Shown in pieces: positions 51,055-58,840 of a stretch of 64,000 bases of DNA. The stretch is from the NCBI GenBank assembly GCA_029267335.1, contig JAJUJC010000003.1:62001-126000 (forward strand), given 5' to 3'. Position numbers and translations under genes: made by a program. The stretch comes from Intestinibacillus massiliensis. Its GTDB lineage: Bacteria > Bacillota > Clostridia > Oscillospirales > Butyricicoccaceae. The number at the start of each line of letters is the position of its first letter. Position 1 is the stretch's first letter. Below the pieces are notes generated by a model. That model ran no database searches. It was not told where the DNA came from and saw only the letters and a list, made by a program, of their open reading frames with translations.

Positions 51055-51893
51055 AAACGATCAACGTCAAAGAAATTACCGAACTGGTGCGTGACCTGTG
51101 CATCAAGGCGAACTATGAGCTGCCCTGCGACATTCGCCAGAGCTTTGTAGACGGCGCGCACACTGAGCAGTCACCGCTTGGACGGGAAATTTTTGAAAAA
51201 ATGCTGGAAAACTGTGATATGGCAAAGCGCAATGCCGTGCCGATCTGTCAAGACACTGGTATGGCGGTCGTTTTCGTGGAAGTCGGACAGGATGTGCACC
51301 TGACGGGCGGCACTTTGGCCGACGCGGTCAACGAGGGTGTGCGCCGGGGCTATCGCGACGGTTACCTGCGCTGCTCGGTCGTGGGTGACCCGCTGCGTCG
51401 CGTCAATACCGACGATAACACGCCTGCCATCCTATATACGTCGCTCGTCGAGGGCGACAGCGTGCATATCACAGTCGCGCCCAAGGGGTTCGGCAGCGAA
51501 AATATGAGTGCGATGAAGATGTTTACCCCTGCCGCAAGCAAGCAGGACATCATTGATTTTGTGGTCGATGCGGTGTGCCGCGCAGGCTCGAATCCCTGCC
51601 CACCGGTGGTGATCGGTGTGGGACTGGGCGGTACCTCGGACAAGGCGGCGTATCTTGCCAAGCGTGCGCTTATGCGTCCGGTCGACCAGACGAACGCCGA
51701 TCCCCTCTATCAGGAGATGGAGCGTGAAATTCTGCGCGGCGTCAACGCACTGGGCATCGGGCCGCAGGGTCTGGGAGGTACGGTCACCGCGCTCGCATGC
51801 GCGATTGAACCGTTTGCGACCCATATCGCGGGTCTGCCGTGTGTTGTGAATATTGGCTGTCATGTGACCCGTCATGCCGAGGGGATTTTGTGA
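51051..51893 (+). CDS. Fumarate hydratase class I, alpha subunit
   Basis: A 280-aa protein of the FumA/TtdA alpha family (4Fe-4S lyase): ICQDTGMAVVFVEVGQDVHL, EGDSVHITVAPKGFGSENMS, GSNPCPPVVIGVGLGGTSDK and the C-terminal NIGCHVTRHAEGIL, with cluster cysteines visible in these blocks. It catalyses fumarate-malate (or tartrate) interconversion with a beta subunit. In two-subunit forms the beta gene normally follows directly; here the next gene is hpf, so no beta subunit is adjacent. GGAGG with 7-base spacing precedes the ATG. Confidence 0.92.
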   Translation: MKTINVKEITELVRDLCIKANYELPCDIRQSFVDGAHTEQSPLGREIFEKMLENCDMAKRNAVPICQDTGMAVVFVEVGQDVHLTGGTLADAVNEGVRRGYRDGYLRCSVVGDPLRRVNTDDNTPAILYTSLVEGDSVHITVAPKGFGSENMSAMKMFTPAASKQDIIDFVVDAVCRAGSNPCPPVVIGVGLGGTSDKAAYLAKRALMRPVDQTNADPLYQEMEREILRGVNALGIGPQGLGGTVTALACAIEPFATHIAGLPCVVNIGCHVTRHAEGIL

Positions 51894-52022
51894 GAAATCT
51901 CTAAAAAACAAAAAATAAAGAGGATTCAGGAGAACGAGCGAGTAAAACAGCGTATGATGGAGATAACTCCGGTAAACGACGGAATTGCGCGGTCAAAAAA
52001 CGCGCAATACGCGATCGGATGT

Positions 52023-52031
52023 GCTATACTG
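52023..52031 (+). promoter_or_regulatory. Extended -10 promoter of hpf
   Basis: TGCTATACT (TG-N-TATACT), 59 bases before the start codon. An inverted repeat ATTGCGCG-N9-CGCGCAAT (51984-52008) covers the -35 zone, and a GGGGC-AAC-GCCCC hairpin lies just before the ribosome site (52063-52075). Confidence 0.6.
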
Positions 52032-52089
52032 GAAACAGCAAAAGACCCATCCCATTATTGGGGGCAACGCCCCGCTAGGAGTTGATGTT

Positions 52090-52617
52090 ATGAAGTTCAC
52101 CATCGTTGAAAGGAAAGTCGAAATTCCCGACGAGCTCCGCGAGTACGCGCTGCGAAAGGTGGAAAAACTGGATCGCTATTTCCAGAAGGACTCCACGGCA
52201 ACCATCACATTCAGCGAATTACGCGGCCGTCAGACCGTTGAAATCACCGTGAGCCACGGCGGGATTATCTTCCGCGCCGAGGAAACGACGACCGATATGT
52301 TCGCGTCCGTCGACGGTGCGATCAGCAGCATCGAGCGCCAGATCCGTAAGAATAAGACGCGCCTTGAGAAGCGTCTGCGCGAGGGTGCGTTCGATAAGGC
52401 AAGCCAGCCGGAACAGCTCGAGTATTCCGAGGAGGAATACGAGGTCGTGCGCCACAAGAAATTTACGGTCAAGCCTATGTCGGTCGACGAGGCGATTCTG
52501 CAAATGAATCTGTTGGGGCATCAGTTCTTCTTCTTCCAGAATTCCGACGACGGCAACGCGCACGCTGTCATTTACAAGCGCGCGGCAGGCGGTTACGGTC
52601 TGATTGAGAGCGAATAA
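52090..52617 (+). CDS. hpf: Ribosome hibernation promoting factor (long form)
   Basis: A 175-aa long-form HPF. The N-terminal part (KFTIVERKVEIPDELREYAL, then KVEKLDRYFQKDSTATITF) is the HPF/YfiA fold; the C-terminal dimerisation domain has HKKFTVKPMSVDEAILQMNL then LLGHQFFFFQNSDDGNAHAV. It makes 100S ribosome dimers in stationary phase. The ATG at 52090 has AGGAG 8 bases upstream; the frame extends back to 51985 but without a site. Confidence 0.96.
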   Translation: MKFTIVERKVEIPDELREYALRKVEKLDRYFQKDSTATITFSELRGRQTVEITVSHGGIIFRAEETTTDMFASVDGAISSIERQIRKNKTRLEKRLREGAFDKASQPEQLEYSEEEYEVVRHKKFTVKPMSVDEAILQMNLLGHQFFFFQNSDDGNAHAVIYKRAAGGYGLIESE

Positions 52618-52628
52618 TGTAAATATAT

Positions 52629-52668
52629 ACAAGCCGGCGTCGCATGCCGCGACGTCGGCTTGTGTTTG
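52629..52668 (+). terminator. Terminator of hpf
   Basis: ACAAGCCG-GCGTCGC pairs with GCGACG-CGGCTTGT around a short loop, then GTTTGTGTT. Confidence 0.75.
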
Positions 52669-52686
52669 TGTTAGGGAGGATATCAC

Positions 52687-53628
52687 ATGTTGATGACAAC
52701 GGCGCTTGCGCTCGCATTGAGCGGCGCGCTGCAAACCACACCCGTATCGCAGACGGCGCTGCCGGCATCGCCGCCGGCGGTCATTGCATACAATGATGTC
52801 GACAGCCAGACGGTCACACAACCGACACCGGACACCGCGACACCGGGTGCTGCGGCGGAGACACCGGCACAGCCTGCGGCGCCTGCCGTTTCTTCGGTCG
52901 AAGCCATCCCCGATGATGTGGCATCCGCTGCGCAGGCGTTGCAGGACGAGATCACGTCTGTCATGACCCCGCCCGCCGCGGAGCCTACGCCGACTCCCGC
53001 CAAGCCGGTTACACCGAGCAAGCCTACGACCCCGTCGAATCAGGCACTCTACGGCACGGTGCTCGGCACCTACACGACCTCTTACAGCACGAAGCAGACC
53101 AATCGCTGCACCAATATTCGTCTCGCTGCGACTGCGGTCAACGGTACGGTGCTGTCTCCGGGGGAGACCTTCTCCTTTAATACAGTTGTCGGTCAGCGCA
53201 CGACAGCGCGCGGTTATAAAGAAGCGCATGTATTTTCGGGCGGTCAGGTCACCGAAGGCGTGGGCGGCGGCATCTGTCAGGTGTCGAGCACACTGTTCAA
53301 TGCGGCAATGCTCGCGGATATGCAGATCACCGCGCGCGTCAACCACGGTCTGCCGGTCAGCTATGTACCCGCAGGCAGAGATGCGACCGTGTCATGGGGC
53401 GGTCCGGAGTTTAAATTTAAAAATCCGTATTCCTATCCGGTCAAAATCACCGCAGGGTATGATTCCGCCAAGGGAACGATCACACTGAGCATTCTCGGCC
53501 CGAAAAATGCAGTCGCGCCCAAGACCAAGGTGAGTGTGACGCAAAAGGGGGAGAGCTATGTAACGCGCCGCTACTCGAACGATAAGGTCACCTACACGAC
53601 CTCAAGCACCTATAAAACAGCATCATGA
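52687..53628 (+). CDS. Secreted VanW-family protein
   Basis: A 313-aa protein. The N-terminus is hydrophobic and signal-like (MLMTTALALALSGALQTTP), residues about 25-115 are a Pro/Thr/Ala-rich linker, and the VanW domain starts at about 125 (TTSYSTKQTNRCTNIRLAAT, then FSFNTVVGQRTTARGYKEAH and EGVGGGICQVSSTLFNAAML). It ends with a beta-rich segment. VanW domains occur in surface proteins of Firmicutes, with unclear function; the link to vancomycin resistance is only by name. GGGAGG precedes the ATG. Confidence 0.88.
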   Translation: MLMTTALALALSGALQTTPVSQTALPASPPAVIAYNDVDSQTVTQPTPDTATPGAAAETPAQPAAPAVSSVEAIPDDVASAAQALQDEITSVMTPPAAEPTPTPAKPVTPSKPTTPSNQALYGTVLGTYTTSYSTKQTNRCTNIRLAATAVNGTVLSPGETFSFNTVVGQRTTARGYKEAHVFSGGQVTEGVGGGICQVSSTLFNAAMLADMQITARVNHGLPVSYVPAGRDATVSWGGPEFKFKNPYSYPVKITAGYDSAKGTITLSILGPKNAVAPKTKVSVTQKGESYVTRRYSNDKVTYTTSSTYKTAS

Positions 53629-53631
53629 TCG

Positions 53632-53669
53632 AAATGCGGCACAGACACGGTCTGTCTGTGCCGCATTTT
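53632..53669 (+). terminator. Terminator of the VanW gene
   Basis: AAATGCGGCACAGAC pairs perfectly with GTCTGTGCCGCATTT around a short loop, followed by TC. Confidence 0.82.
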
Positions 53670-53711
53670 CATCGCAGGACAGGGACTAAACCGCTTGAAG
53701 CAACGGGCGGC

Positions 53712-53876
53712 TTAGTCGTTTTTCTGCGGATAGCCGAGGATTTGTGCCGCGCATGCGCGAAGCTGCTCCTCGGTCAGATAGGACAGGCCACACTGCGTGA
53801 CCGATTCCTGCAGAGAAGGGGGGAGACTGTGAAAATAGTTCTCTGCTGCTTCACTGGTAAATTGATTTGATTTCAT
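53712..53876 (-). CDS. Small protein of 54 aa, unknown function
   Basis: A short minus-strand gene that is easily missed. ATG at 53876-53874 is preceded by GAGGTG with 8-base spacing, and the reading frame closes with TAA at 53714-53712. The protein starts MKSNQFTSEAAENYFHSLPP and ends LGYPQKND; it is soluble and helical, with one Cys pair (29 and 42). Shadow frames on the plus strand have no ribosome site. Small proteins of similar start are, to my recollection, common in gut Clostridia but functionally uncharacterised. It lies between the VanW and deacetylase genes, divergent from the latter. Confidence 0.65.
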   Translation of the reverse strand: MKSNQFTSEAAENYFHSLPPSLQESVTQCGLSYLTEEQLRACAAQILGYPQKND

Positions 53877-53962
53877 GCACCTATCACCTCGCGCTTAGCT
53901 TGTGCAGTAGACGCGGGAAACATACGATTTGGTGATAGAAGGGGAAAGAAGGAAACACGAAC

Positions 53963-55198
53963 GTGAGAGCATTCTCAAAATATTTGCTCGGTACGGTCGC
54001 TGCCGCTGCGCTCACACTGGTTTGCGGTGTGCCGCGCGCTGCGGCGGCAAATACCAAAATACCGATTTTAATGTATCATAACCTGACGACCGATGCCTCC
54101 GCCATCAGCTCTATGACGATTACGCAGGACCGATTCAAGCAGGATATGGAATTTTTACAGCAGTATGGATTTACGCCGCTGCTGTCCGCCGATCTCATCA
54201 ATATTAAATCGGGTGCGAAACCGATGCCGGACAAGCCCGTCATGGTGACGTTCGATGACGGTTACGAAAGTAACTACACGCTCGGCTATCCTATATTAAA
54301 GGATACGGGCATGCGCGCGACGATCTCGGTCGTCACAAGCCATCTGCGCGACGGCAACGGCAACGGTTATGACAGCTCGCTCACCTGGACACAGCTCAAG
54401 GAGATGTATGACAGCGGGATCGTGGATGTCGGCAGCCATACAAGCCTACTACATAATGAGGACAATAAGGGACAGTTTATCGAAGGAGGCATCAACGGTG
54501 TTCAGCGCCATGTGGGGGAAGAGTACTCTGCGTATCAGCTGCGCACAGGAAACGACATCGCTGAGAGTGTGCGCACCATTCGGACACATCTGGGAGAAAA
54601 CACAAAAGTGTGGTATTTTTCCTATCCGTTTGGTGCAACAGATAGTTGGTTCGGGCAGGTACTGCTTGATCAGGGCTTCTATGTCAGCACCACGACGCTT
54701 CCGCGCACCGCGGATATTTCCGCAGGACTGTACGGTCTGCCGCGGTATCGTATCACGATGGAGCAGCCGGTGAGCCTCCTGCTGCAAAGCACGGTCAACG
54801 CAGTGCCTACCGTGACGAACGCGGTCGTGGACGGCAAGCAGACACGTTTTCCGACCTATCAGATCGGCGGGAGCAACTACGTCAAGCTGCGTGATGTCGC
54901 ATGGATGCTGTGCTCCACGGCGGCACGCTTTTCGGTCGACTGGAACGGCGACGATATTTCGCTGCGCAAAGGCAAAAGCTATACGCCCGCGGGCGGTGAA
55001 CTTGTGACGCTGCCGTACGGTGCGCGTACCGGCAAGAGTATGGTCGGTCGTGTCAATATTGACGGCAGCGCGACTACACTGGCAGCGTACAATGTGGGCG
55101 ATCATTACTACTTTAAGCTGCGCGCGCTGGGAGAAAAACTGGGCTTCCAAGTGGCTTGGGATGAGATCAACCGTATGATTATACTGAAAACACAATAA
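53963..55198 (+). CDS. Secreted polysaccharide deacetylase
   Basis: A 411-aa exported enzyme: signal peptide (LLGTVAAAALTLVCGVPRAA, cleavage near ANT), then a NodB-type deacetylase with ILMYHNLT, the catalytic VMVTFDDGYESNYTLGYPIL (Asp pair) and metal ligands in DVGSHTSLLH (H-x4-H). WYFSYPFGA marks motif 3. The C-terminal 130 residues resemble the copper amine oxidase N-terminal-like stalk domain often found on Clostridia surface enzymes (VKLRDVAWMLCSTAARFSVD, FKLRALGEKLGFQVAWDEIN). It probably removes acetyl groups from peptidoglycan or another glycan. The start is GTG at 53963. Confidence 0.9.
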   Translation: MRAFSKYLLGTVAAAALTLVCGVPRAAAANTKIPILMYHNLTTDASAISSMTITQDRFKQDMEFLQQYGFTPLLSADLINIKSGAKPMPDKPVMVTFDDGYESNYTLGYPILKDTGMRATISVVTSHLRDGNGNGYDSSLTWTQLKEMYDSGIVDVGSHTSLLHNEDNKGQFIEGGINGVQRHVGEEYSAYQLRTGNDIAESVRTIRTHLGENTKVWYFSYPFGATDSWFGQVLLDQGFYVSTTTLPRTADISAGLYGLPRYRITMEQPVSLLLQSTVNAVPTVTNAVVDGKQTRFPTYQIGGSNYVKLRDVAWMLCSTAARFSVDWNGDDISLRKGKSYTPAGGELVTLPYGARTGKSMVGRVNIDGSATTLAAYNVGDHYYFKLRALGEKLGFQVAWDEINRMIILKTQ

Positions 55199-55208
55199 AG
55201 TTTTTGCG

Positions 55209-55262
55209 ATCATCGCCTGTTTTCCTGCTTTAGTAGTTGGAAAACAGGCGATGATTTGTTAA
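55209..55262 (+). terminator. Terminator of the deacetylase gene
   Basis: A perfect 17-bp stem (ATCATCGCCTGTTTTCC, 55209-55225, with 55239-55255), 13-base loop, then TTGTT. Confidence 0.85.
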
Positions 55263-55520
55263 ATGCAGGAAAATAAAATGCGACTGTGAAAAATGACGGT
55301 TTTCTCACAGCACGACATGAAAAAGTTGACGCTCTATGCATGACGAAAATTAAAATTACAAATCGGTTAAAACAAAGGGAACTGAATGCACAATAAGATT
55401 CAAAAAACCGAGGTGATATTATATGAAATCACTAATCATTTCGGAGAATGAATTTTTAGTTCAATATACATAAAAATATAGATATAATTTTGTGAGCAAG
55501 AACAGATTTTTCTCAAAAGC
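55263..55520 (+). other. AT-rich intergenic region with a 16-codon mini-ORF
   Basis: No full gene. One mini-ORF at 55423-55473 (MKSLIISENEFLVQYT) has a convincing GAGGTGAT ribosome site 7 bases before its ATG and no obvious terminator or homologue. The sequence is clearly more AT-rich than the flanks. It could be a leader peptide, a fragment of a lost gene (the start resembles a response-regulator start) or chance. Confidence 0.35.
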
Positions 55521-55550
55521 TTGACAAAACGCTAGGATTCAGCGTATGAT
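55521..55550 (+). promoter_or_regulatory. Promoter of the YabE-like gene
   Basis: A consensus TTGACA (55521-55526), 18-base spacer and TATGAT (55545-55550). It implies a leader of about 128 bases with a GCAGCGC-TCG-GCGCTGC hairpin shortly before the ribosome site. Confidence 0.7.
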
Positions 55551-55684
55551 TGTTGAAGATTTTTCGAAAATCAAATTCAGCAAATGGCAGAAACTTGAAA
55601 ACAAATGCATACGAAGAGGACTTCCGGGATAAACTGTGGTATCTGCCATGTGCAGCGCTCGGCGCTGCAGAACAGGAGGATCAC

Positions 55685-56698
55685 ATGAAAAACGCGAAGA
55701 AGCAAAAGATACGATCGAGATGGCTGTCTGCTACAATGCTGGCGGTCGGTGCGACGGGCATGCTCAGTACAATGGCGTCGCAGATCAACGTCTACAACGT
55801 GACAGACAGCGCACATACGGTGCAAGTCAAAACATTTACACAGGATCCGGAGGCAGTCGTACGCATCGCGGGCTTTGACAGCGATGCGTATACCCTGGTT
55901 GCGGATACCGGTGAGGGCGGCCTGGTGCGTACGCTGACCGTCGAGAAGAACTTTCTGGTAAACGTCGTCGCAGACGGTCACATCCGTACGCTCGATACCG
56001 TGACGACCACGGTCGGCGCATTGCTCAAGGAATACGGCATTGCGCTGGGGCCCCTCGATGAGGTCACCCCCGCGGTCGACAGCACGATCACGGAGGAGGG
56101 CACGCCGCAGATCAAGATCGTGCGTGTCACACAGGAGACCGAGACGACCCGAGTCAAGGTACCCTTTACCACAACAAAGCGCAACACCAGTAAGCTTCAG
56201 TTCGGCCAGACCCGCGTTAAGCAGTTGGGCGTCGACGGCGTGAGCGAGCAGGTGGTGCGCGTGACGAAGCGCGATGGCGTCGAGAGTGCACGCGAAGTGC
56301 AGAGTGAGACGGTCATCAGCGCACCGCAGCAGGAAATCCTCGAATACGGCACGGGTGGCGCGGTTGTGACGCGCGGCGGTAACGCGCTGCGCTACAGCAA
56401 GGTCATCAATGTCAAGGCAACGGCATACAGCACGGAAGGCTGGAGCCACGAAAATAAATTTACCAAGATTGGTACGCGCTGCCGCGTCGGCGCGATCGCG
56501 GTCGACCCGTCGGTCATCCCGCTGGGTTCGCGCCTGTATATCACCTCGGCGGACGGCGAGAGCTGGGTCTACGGCACCGCTGTTGCGGAAGATACCGGCA
56601 GCGCCATCAAGGGCAATCGCATTGACCTGTATTATAATACGCAGGCAGAGTGCGAAGCCTTTGGCGTACGCGGCGCAAAGGTCTACGTTTTATCGTAA
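55685..56698 (+). CDS. YabE-like cell-wall protein (DUF348-G5-3D)
   Basis: A secreted protein of 337 aa with an N-terminal membrane/signal segment (WLSATMLAVGATGMLSTMAS), one DUF348 domain (about residues 75-140, VEKNFLVNVVADGHIRTLDT), a G5 domain (about 145-235, VTQETETTRVKVPFTTTKRN) and a C-terminal 3D domain (VKATAYSTEGWSHEN, RCRVGAIAVDPSVIPLGSRL, GSAIKGNRIDLYYNT, with the three Asp). It matches YabE/Rpf-like muralytic proteins; Bacillus yabE is also followed by ksgA. ATG at 55685 has CAGGAGG at proper spacing; the frame from 55550 starts upstream of the predicted transcript. Confidence 0.9.
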   Translation: MKNAKKQKIRSRWLSATMLAVGATGMLSTMASQINVYNVTDSAHTVQVKTFTQDPEAVVRIAGFDSDAYTLVADTGEGGLVRTLTVEKNFLVNVVADGHIRTLDTVTTTVGALLKEYGIALGPLDEVTPAVDSTITEEGTPQIKIVRVTQETETTRVKVPFTTTKRNTSKLQFGQTRVKQLGVDGVSEQVVRVTKRDGVESAREVQSETVISAPQQEILEYGTGGAVVTRGGNALRYSKVINVKATAYSTEGWSHENKFTKIGTRCRVGAIAVDPSVIPLGSRLYITSADGESWVYGTAVAEDTGSAIKGNRIDLYYNTQAECEAFGVRGAKVYVLS

Positions 56699-56705
56699 CG
56701 TCAAC

Positions 56706-56742
56706 GAGAAAAGCTCCGGATGTCCGGAGCTTTTCTCTGTTT
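56706..56742 (+). terminator. Terminator of the YabE-like gene
   Basis: A perfect 15-bp stem (GAGAAAAGCTCCGGA with its complement) and 2-base loop, then TGTTTT. Confidence 0.85.
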
Positions 56743-56750
56743 TGACGGCT

Positions 56751-56778
56751 TTGCTTTTGGCATGGGGTATGCTATACT
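56751..56778 (+). promoter_or_regulatory. Promoter of ksgA
   Basis: TTGCTT (56751-56756), 16-base spacer, TATACT (56773-56778) with TG in the extended position, 30 bases before the ATG. Confidence 0.65.
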
Positions 56779-56807
56779 GAACGACAGTAATGAGTACGGA
56801 GGATGAC

Positions 56808-57671
56808 ATGGGACTTTGTGATATTAACGAGATACGGGACATTCTGGGGCGGCACGGCTTTCAGTTTTCCAAGTCGCTTGGACAGAATTTTCTGACCGCG
56901 CAGTGGGTACCCGAGCGCATCGCGGCGGAATGCGGTGCAGACAAGGACAGCGGTGTGGTCGAGATCGGTCCGGGCATGGGCTGCCTGACTGCGGAGCTGT
57001 CCAAGGTCGCGCAGCGGGTCGCCGCGGTCGAGCTTGACCGTGCCCTCTTTCCAGTGCTTGCGGAAACACTGGCGGATTGCCCGAATGTCGAGGTCGTGCA
57101 CGGCGACGTGCTCAAGACCGATCTCGCCGCGCTTGCACAGGAGAAATTGGGCGGTCTGCCCGCGCATGCCTGCGCCAATCTGCCGTATTATATCACGACT
57201 CCTGCGATCTCCGCGCTGCTCGACTGTGGCGCGTTCCGCAGCGTGACGGTCATGGTGCAGCGCGAGGTCGCGCACCGCGTGTGTGCACAGGCGGGTACCT
57301 CGGATTATAGTGCGTTTTCCATCTATGTGCAGTACCATGCGCACGCAGAGATCCTGTTCGACGTGCCGGCGGACTGCTTCGTGCCGCGCCCGAAGGTCGA
57401 CTCTGCGGTGCTGCGGCTCGTGCCGCGCGACAAGCCGGCGGTCGAGGTCGCGGATGAAAAGCTGTTTTTCGCGATCGTGCGCGCAGCATTCAACCAGCGG
57501 CGCAAGGTCTTGTCCAACGCGGCAGCGCCTGCCTTTGGGGGCAGGCTGGATAAGAGCGCGCTCACCGCGCTCATCACGTCGTGCGGACTCGATGAGCGCG
57601 TGCGCGGCGAACGGCTGACGCTGCAAAATTTTGCCGATCTGACCAATGCCGCGGTTAAAGCCCTAGGATGA
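56808..57671 (+). CDS. ksgA: 16S rRNA dimethyladenosine transferase KsgA (RsmA)
   Basis: A 287-aa SAM-dependent methylase: RHGFQFSKSLGQNFLTAQWV, SAM loop VVEIGPGMGCLTAELSKVAQ, acidic VAAVELDRAL, catalytic NLPYYITTPAISALLD (NLPY) and VMVQREVAHRV; the C-terminal helical domain has VPRPKVDSAVLRLV. It dimethylates two adenines in helix 45 of 16S rRNA. The ATG at 56808 has GGAGG 5 bases upstream; an in-frame ATG at 56790 has none and lies next to the expected transcription start. Confidence 0.96.
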   Translation: MGLCDINEIRDILGRHGFQFSKSLGQNFLTAQWVPERIAAECGADKDSGVVEIGPGMGCLTAELSKVAQRVAAVELDRALFPVLAETLADCPNVEVVHGDVLKTDLAALAQEKLGGLPAHACANLPYYITTPAISALLDCGAFRSVTVMVQREVAHRVCAQAGTSDYSAFSIYVQYHAHAEILFDVPADCFVPRPKVDSAVLRLVPRDKPAVEVADEKLFFAIVRAAFNQRRKVLSNAAAPAFGGRLDKSALTALITSCGLDERVRGERLTLQNFADLTNAAVKALG

Positions 57672-57936
57672 ACAGAATGCCGATCAGCACGAGCAGATCG
57701 GTGTCAAAATCGTCCGAGTCCGCAATGAGAAAATAAACGGCGATGATGATGATCAGGGTATCCAGATCAAAATGCAGATTGTGCAGCCGTCCAGACAGCG
57801 CTTCGTTCAAGCCGGACAGCAGTCCCGTGCCGCTTGCGGGGCTTGCGGGTTCAAATGCAGTATGTACCTCTTGCGGGTGTGAAGCGGGTTCGGACTCCGG
57901 TTCATCCCATGTGGTGCTTAAATAGCGATTATACAT
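57655..57936 (-). CDS. Small membrane-anchored protein, unknown function
   Basis: A 93-aa protein. The N-terminal 55 residues are hydrophilic (YNRYLSTTWDEPESEPASHP), the C-terminus has two hydrophobic segments (LIIIIAVYFLIA and LLVLIGILFILGL) separated by DSDDFDTD. It converges on ksgA with a 17-base overlap of 3' ends. It belongs to an apparent three-gene operon (58704 to 57655) of small proteins; TM topology suggests a membrane anchor for the other two. No function is known to me. Confidence 0.7.
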   Translation of the reverse strand: MYNRYLSTTWDEPESEPASHPQEVHTAFEPASPASGTGLLSGLNEALSGRLHNLHFDLDTLIIIIAVYFLIADSDDFDTDLLVLIGILFILGL

Positions 57937-57963
57937 GACGACGGAATCACTCCTTTCCTGCGC

Positions 57964-58410
57964 TTACAGCGTACGCGTGCCGTCGTCGCCGTCTTTGTGT
58001 GCGGCATTGCCAAGCTCGGACATGGCGCTGCGCGCCATACGCGCCATGCTTACAAGCCTCATCGCATGATCGAGTTGGGTGCTGACGTCGCCCGACACAA
58101 AGGGCTTGAGCGAGTTGAGCAGATTCGCCTTTTCACGGGTGACGGCGGTCTGTCCACTGCGTGCAATGGCGCTGATGACCGGCATCGCCTTGCTCATCAG
58201 TTCGGCGGAGGGATCGTACCCTCCGGTATTGACTGCCGGACGGGCAGGGGGCGCGTAAGCGGGTGCAGGCGGGGGGGCGCTTTCGGCGGCGGATGGGGGC
58301 GCGGCGGGCGCACTGTTTTGTCCGCCGAGCATGGAGCTTGCCATCGAAATAGCGTTTTGCAGTTTTTCCGGATCGGAAAACAGGGAGGACAACAGATCGC
58401 TGGTTTCCAT
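57964..58410 (-). CDS. Uncharacterised protein with Pro-rich linker
   Basis: A 148-aa protein: a short helical N-terminus (METSDLLSSLFSDPEKLQNA), a Pro/Ala linker (about residues 35-65) and a helical C-terminal part (AELMSKAMPVISAIARSGQT then NLLNSLKPFVSGDVSTQLDH). I cannot assign a family. GGAGTGG lies before the ATG. It is the middle gene of the three-gene set, 27 bases upstream of the membrane protein gene and 12 after the preceding gene. Confidence 0.7.
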   Translation of the reverse strand: METSDLLSSLFSDPEKLQNAISMASSMLGGQNSAPAAPPSAAESAPPPAPAYAPPARPAVNTGGYDPSAELMSKAMPVISAIARSGQTAVTREKANLLNSLKPFVSGDVSTQLDHAMRLVSMARMARSAMSELGNAAHKDGDDGTRTL

Positions 58411-58422
58411 AAACCCACTCCT

Positions 58423-58704
58423 TTAGGATTTACCAAGCAGGAATTGCAGCTTTTGCGCAAGCTCTGCGCCCTCGGGGGTCGCTAGGATCTCCTGCATCGC
58501 TGCCATTGCCGCGGTTTTATCGCCGCGCTGCGCTGCCTGCGCCGCGCGCTCAATGCTCGACGCACATGCCGGCGGGATGCTGCGGGCAAGCTGTTCGCCC
58601 GCGCCGCCTTTGAGCTGCTCCATCGCTTTTTGCATCGCGGCGCGTGCCTGCGGGTCAGTAACACTGTCCTGACAGCGTTTCGCAAGGTCGTTTACATCGA
58701 TCAT
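58423..58704 (-). CDS. Small helical protein, unknown function
   Basis: A 93-aa all-helical protein (MIDVNDLAKRCQDSVTDPQA, then MQKAMEQLKGGAGEQLARSI) with Ala-rich repeats. First gene of the three-gene minus-strand operon. GGAGG precedes the ATG at 58704. No catalytic or binding motif seen. No convincing promoter was found in the 130 bases to the divergent phosphodiesterase gene. Confidence 0.7.
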   Translation of the reverse strand: MIDVNDLAKRCQDSVTDPQARAAMQKAMEQLKGGAGEQLARSIPPACASSIERAAQAAQRGDKTAAMAAMQEILATPEGAELAQKLQFLLGKS

Positions 58705-58840
58705 GGTATAGCCTCCAGTCTGTGACTTTGGTATCTACTTCAATCATATGCGGGAGACCGGTGGGGATGTGACTGAAAAATCAGTCTTTACAAGTTCTTT
58801 CCTTTGGTGTATAGTGTAACGGTATTACAGACGGGTGATG

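Noticed and set aside
51954-52082. 43-codon frame starting MMEITPVNDG upstream of hpf
   Set aside because: No ribosome site at suitable spacing, and it runs through the hpf promoter.
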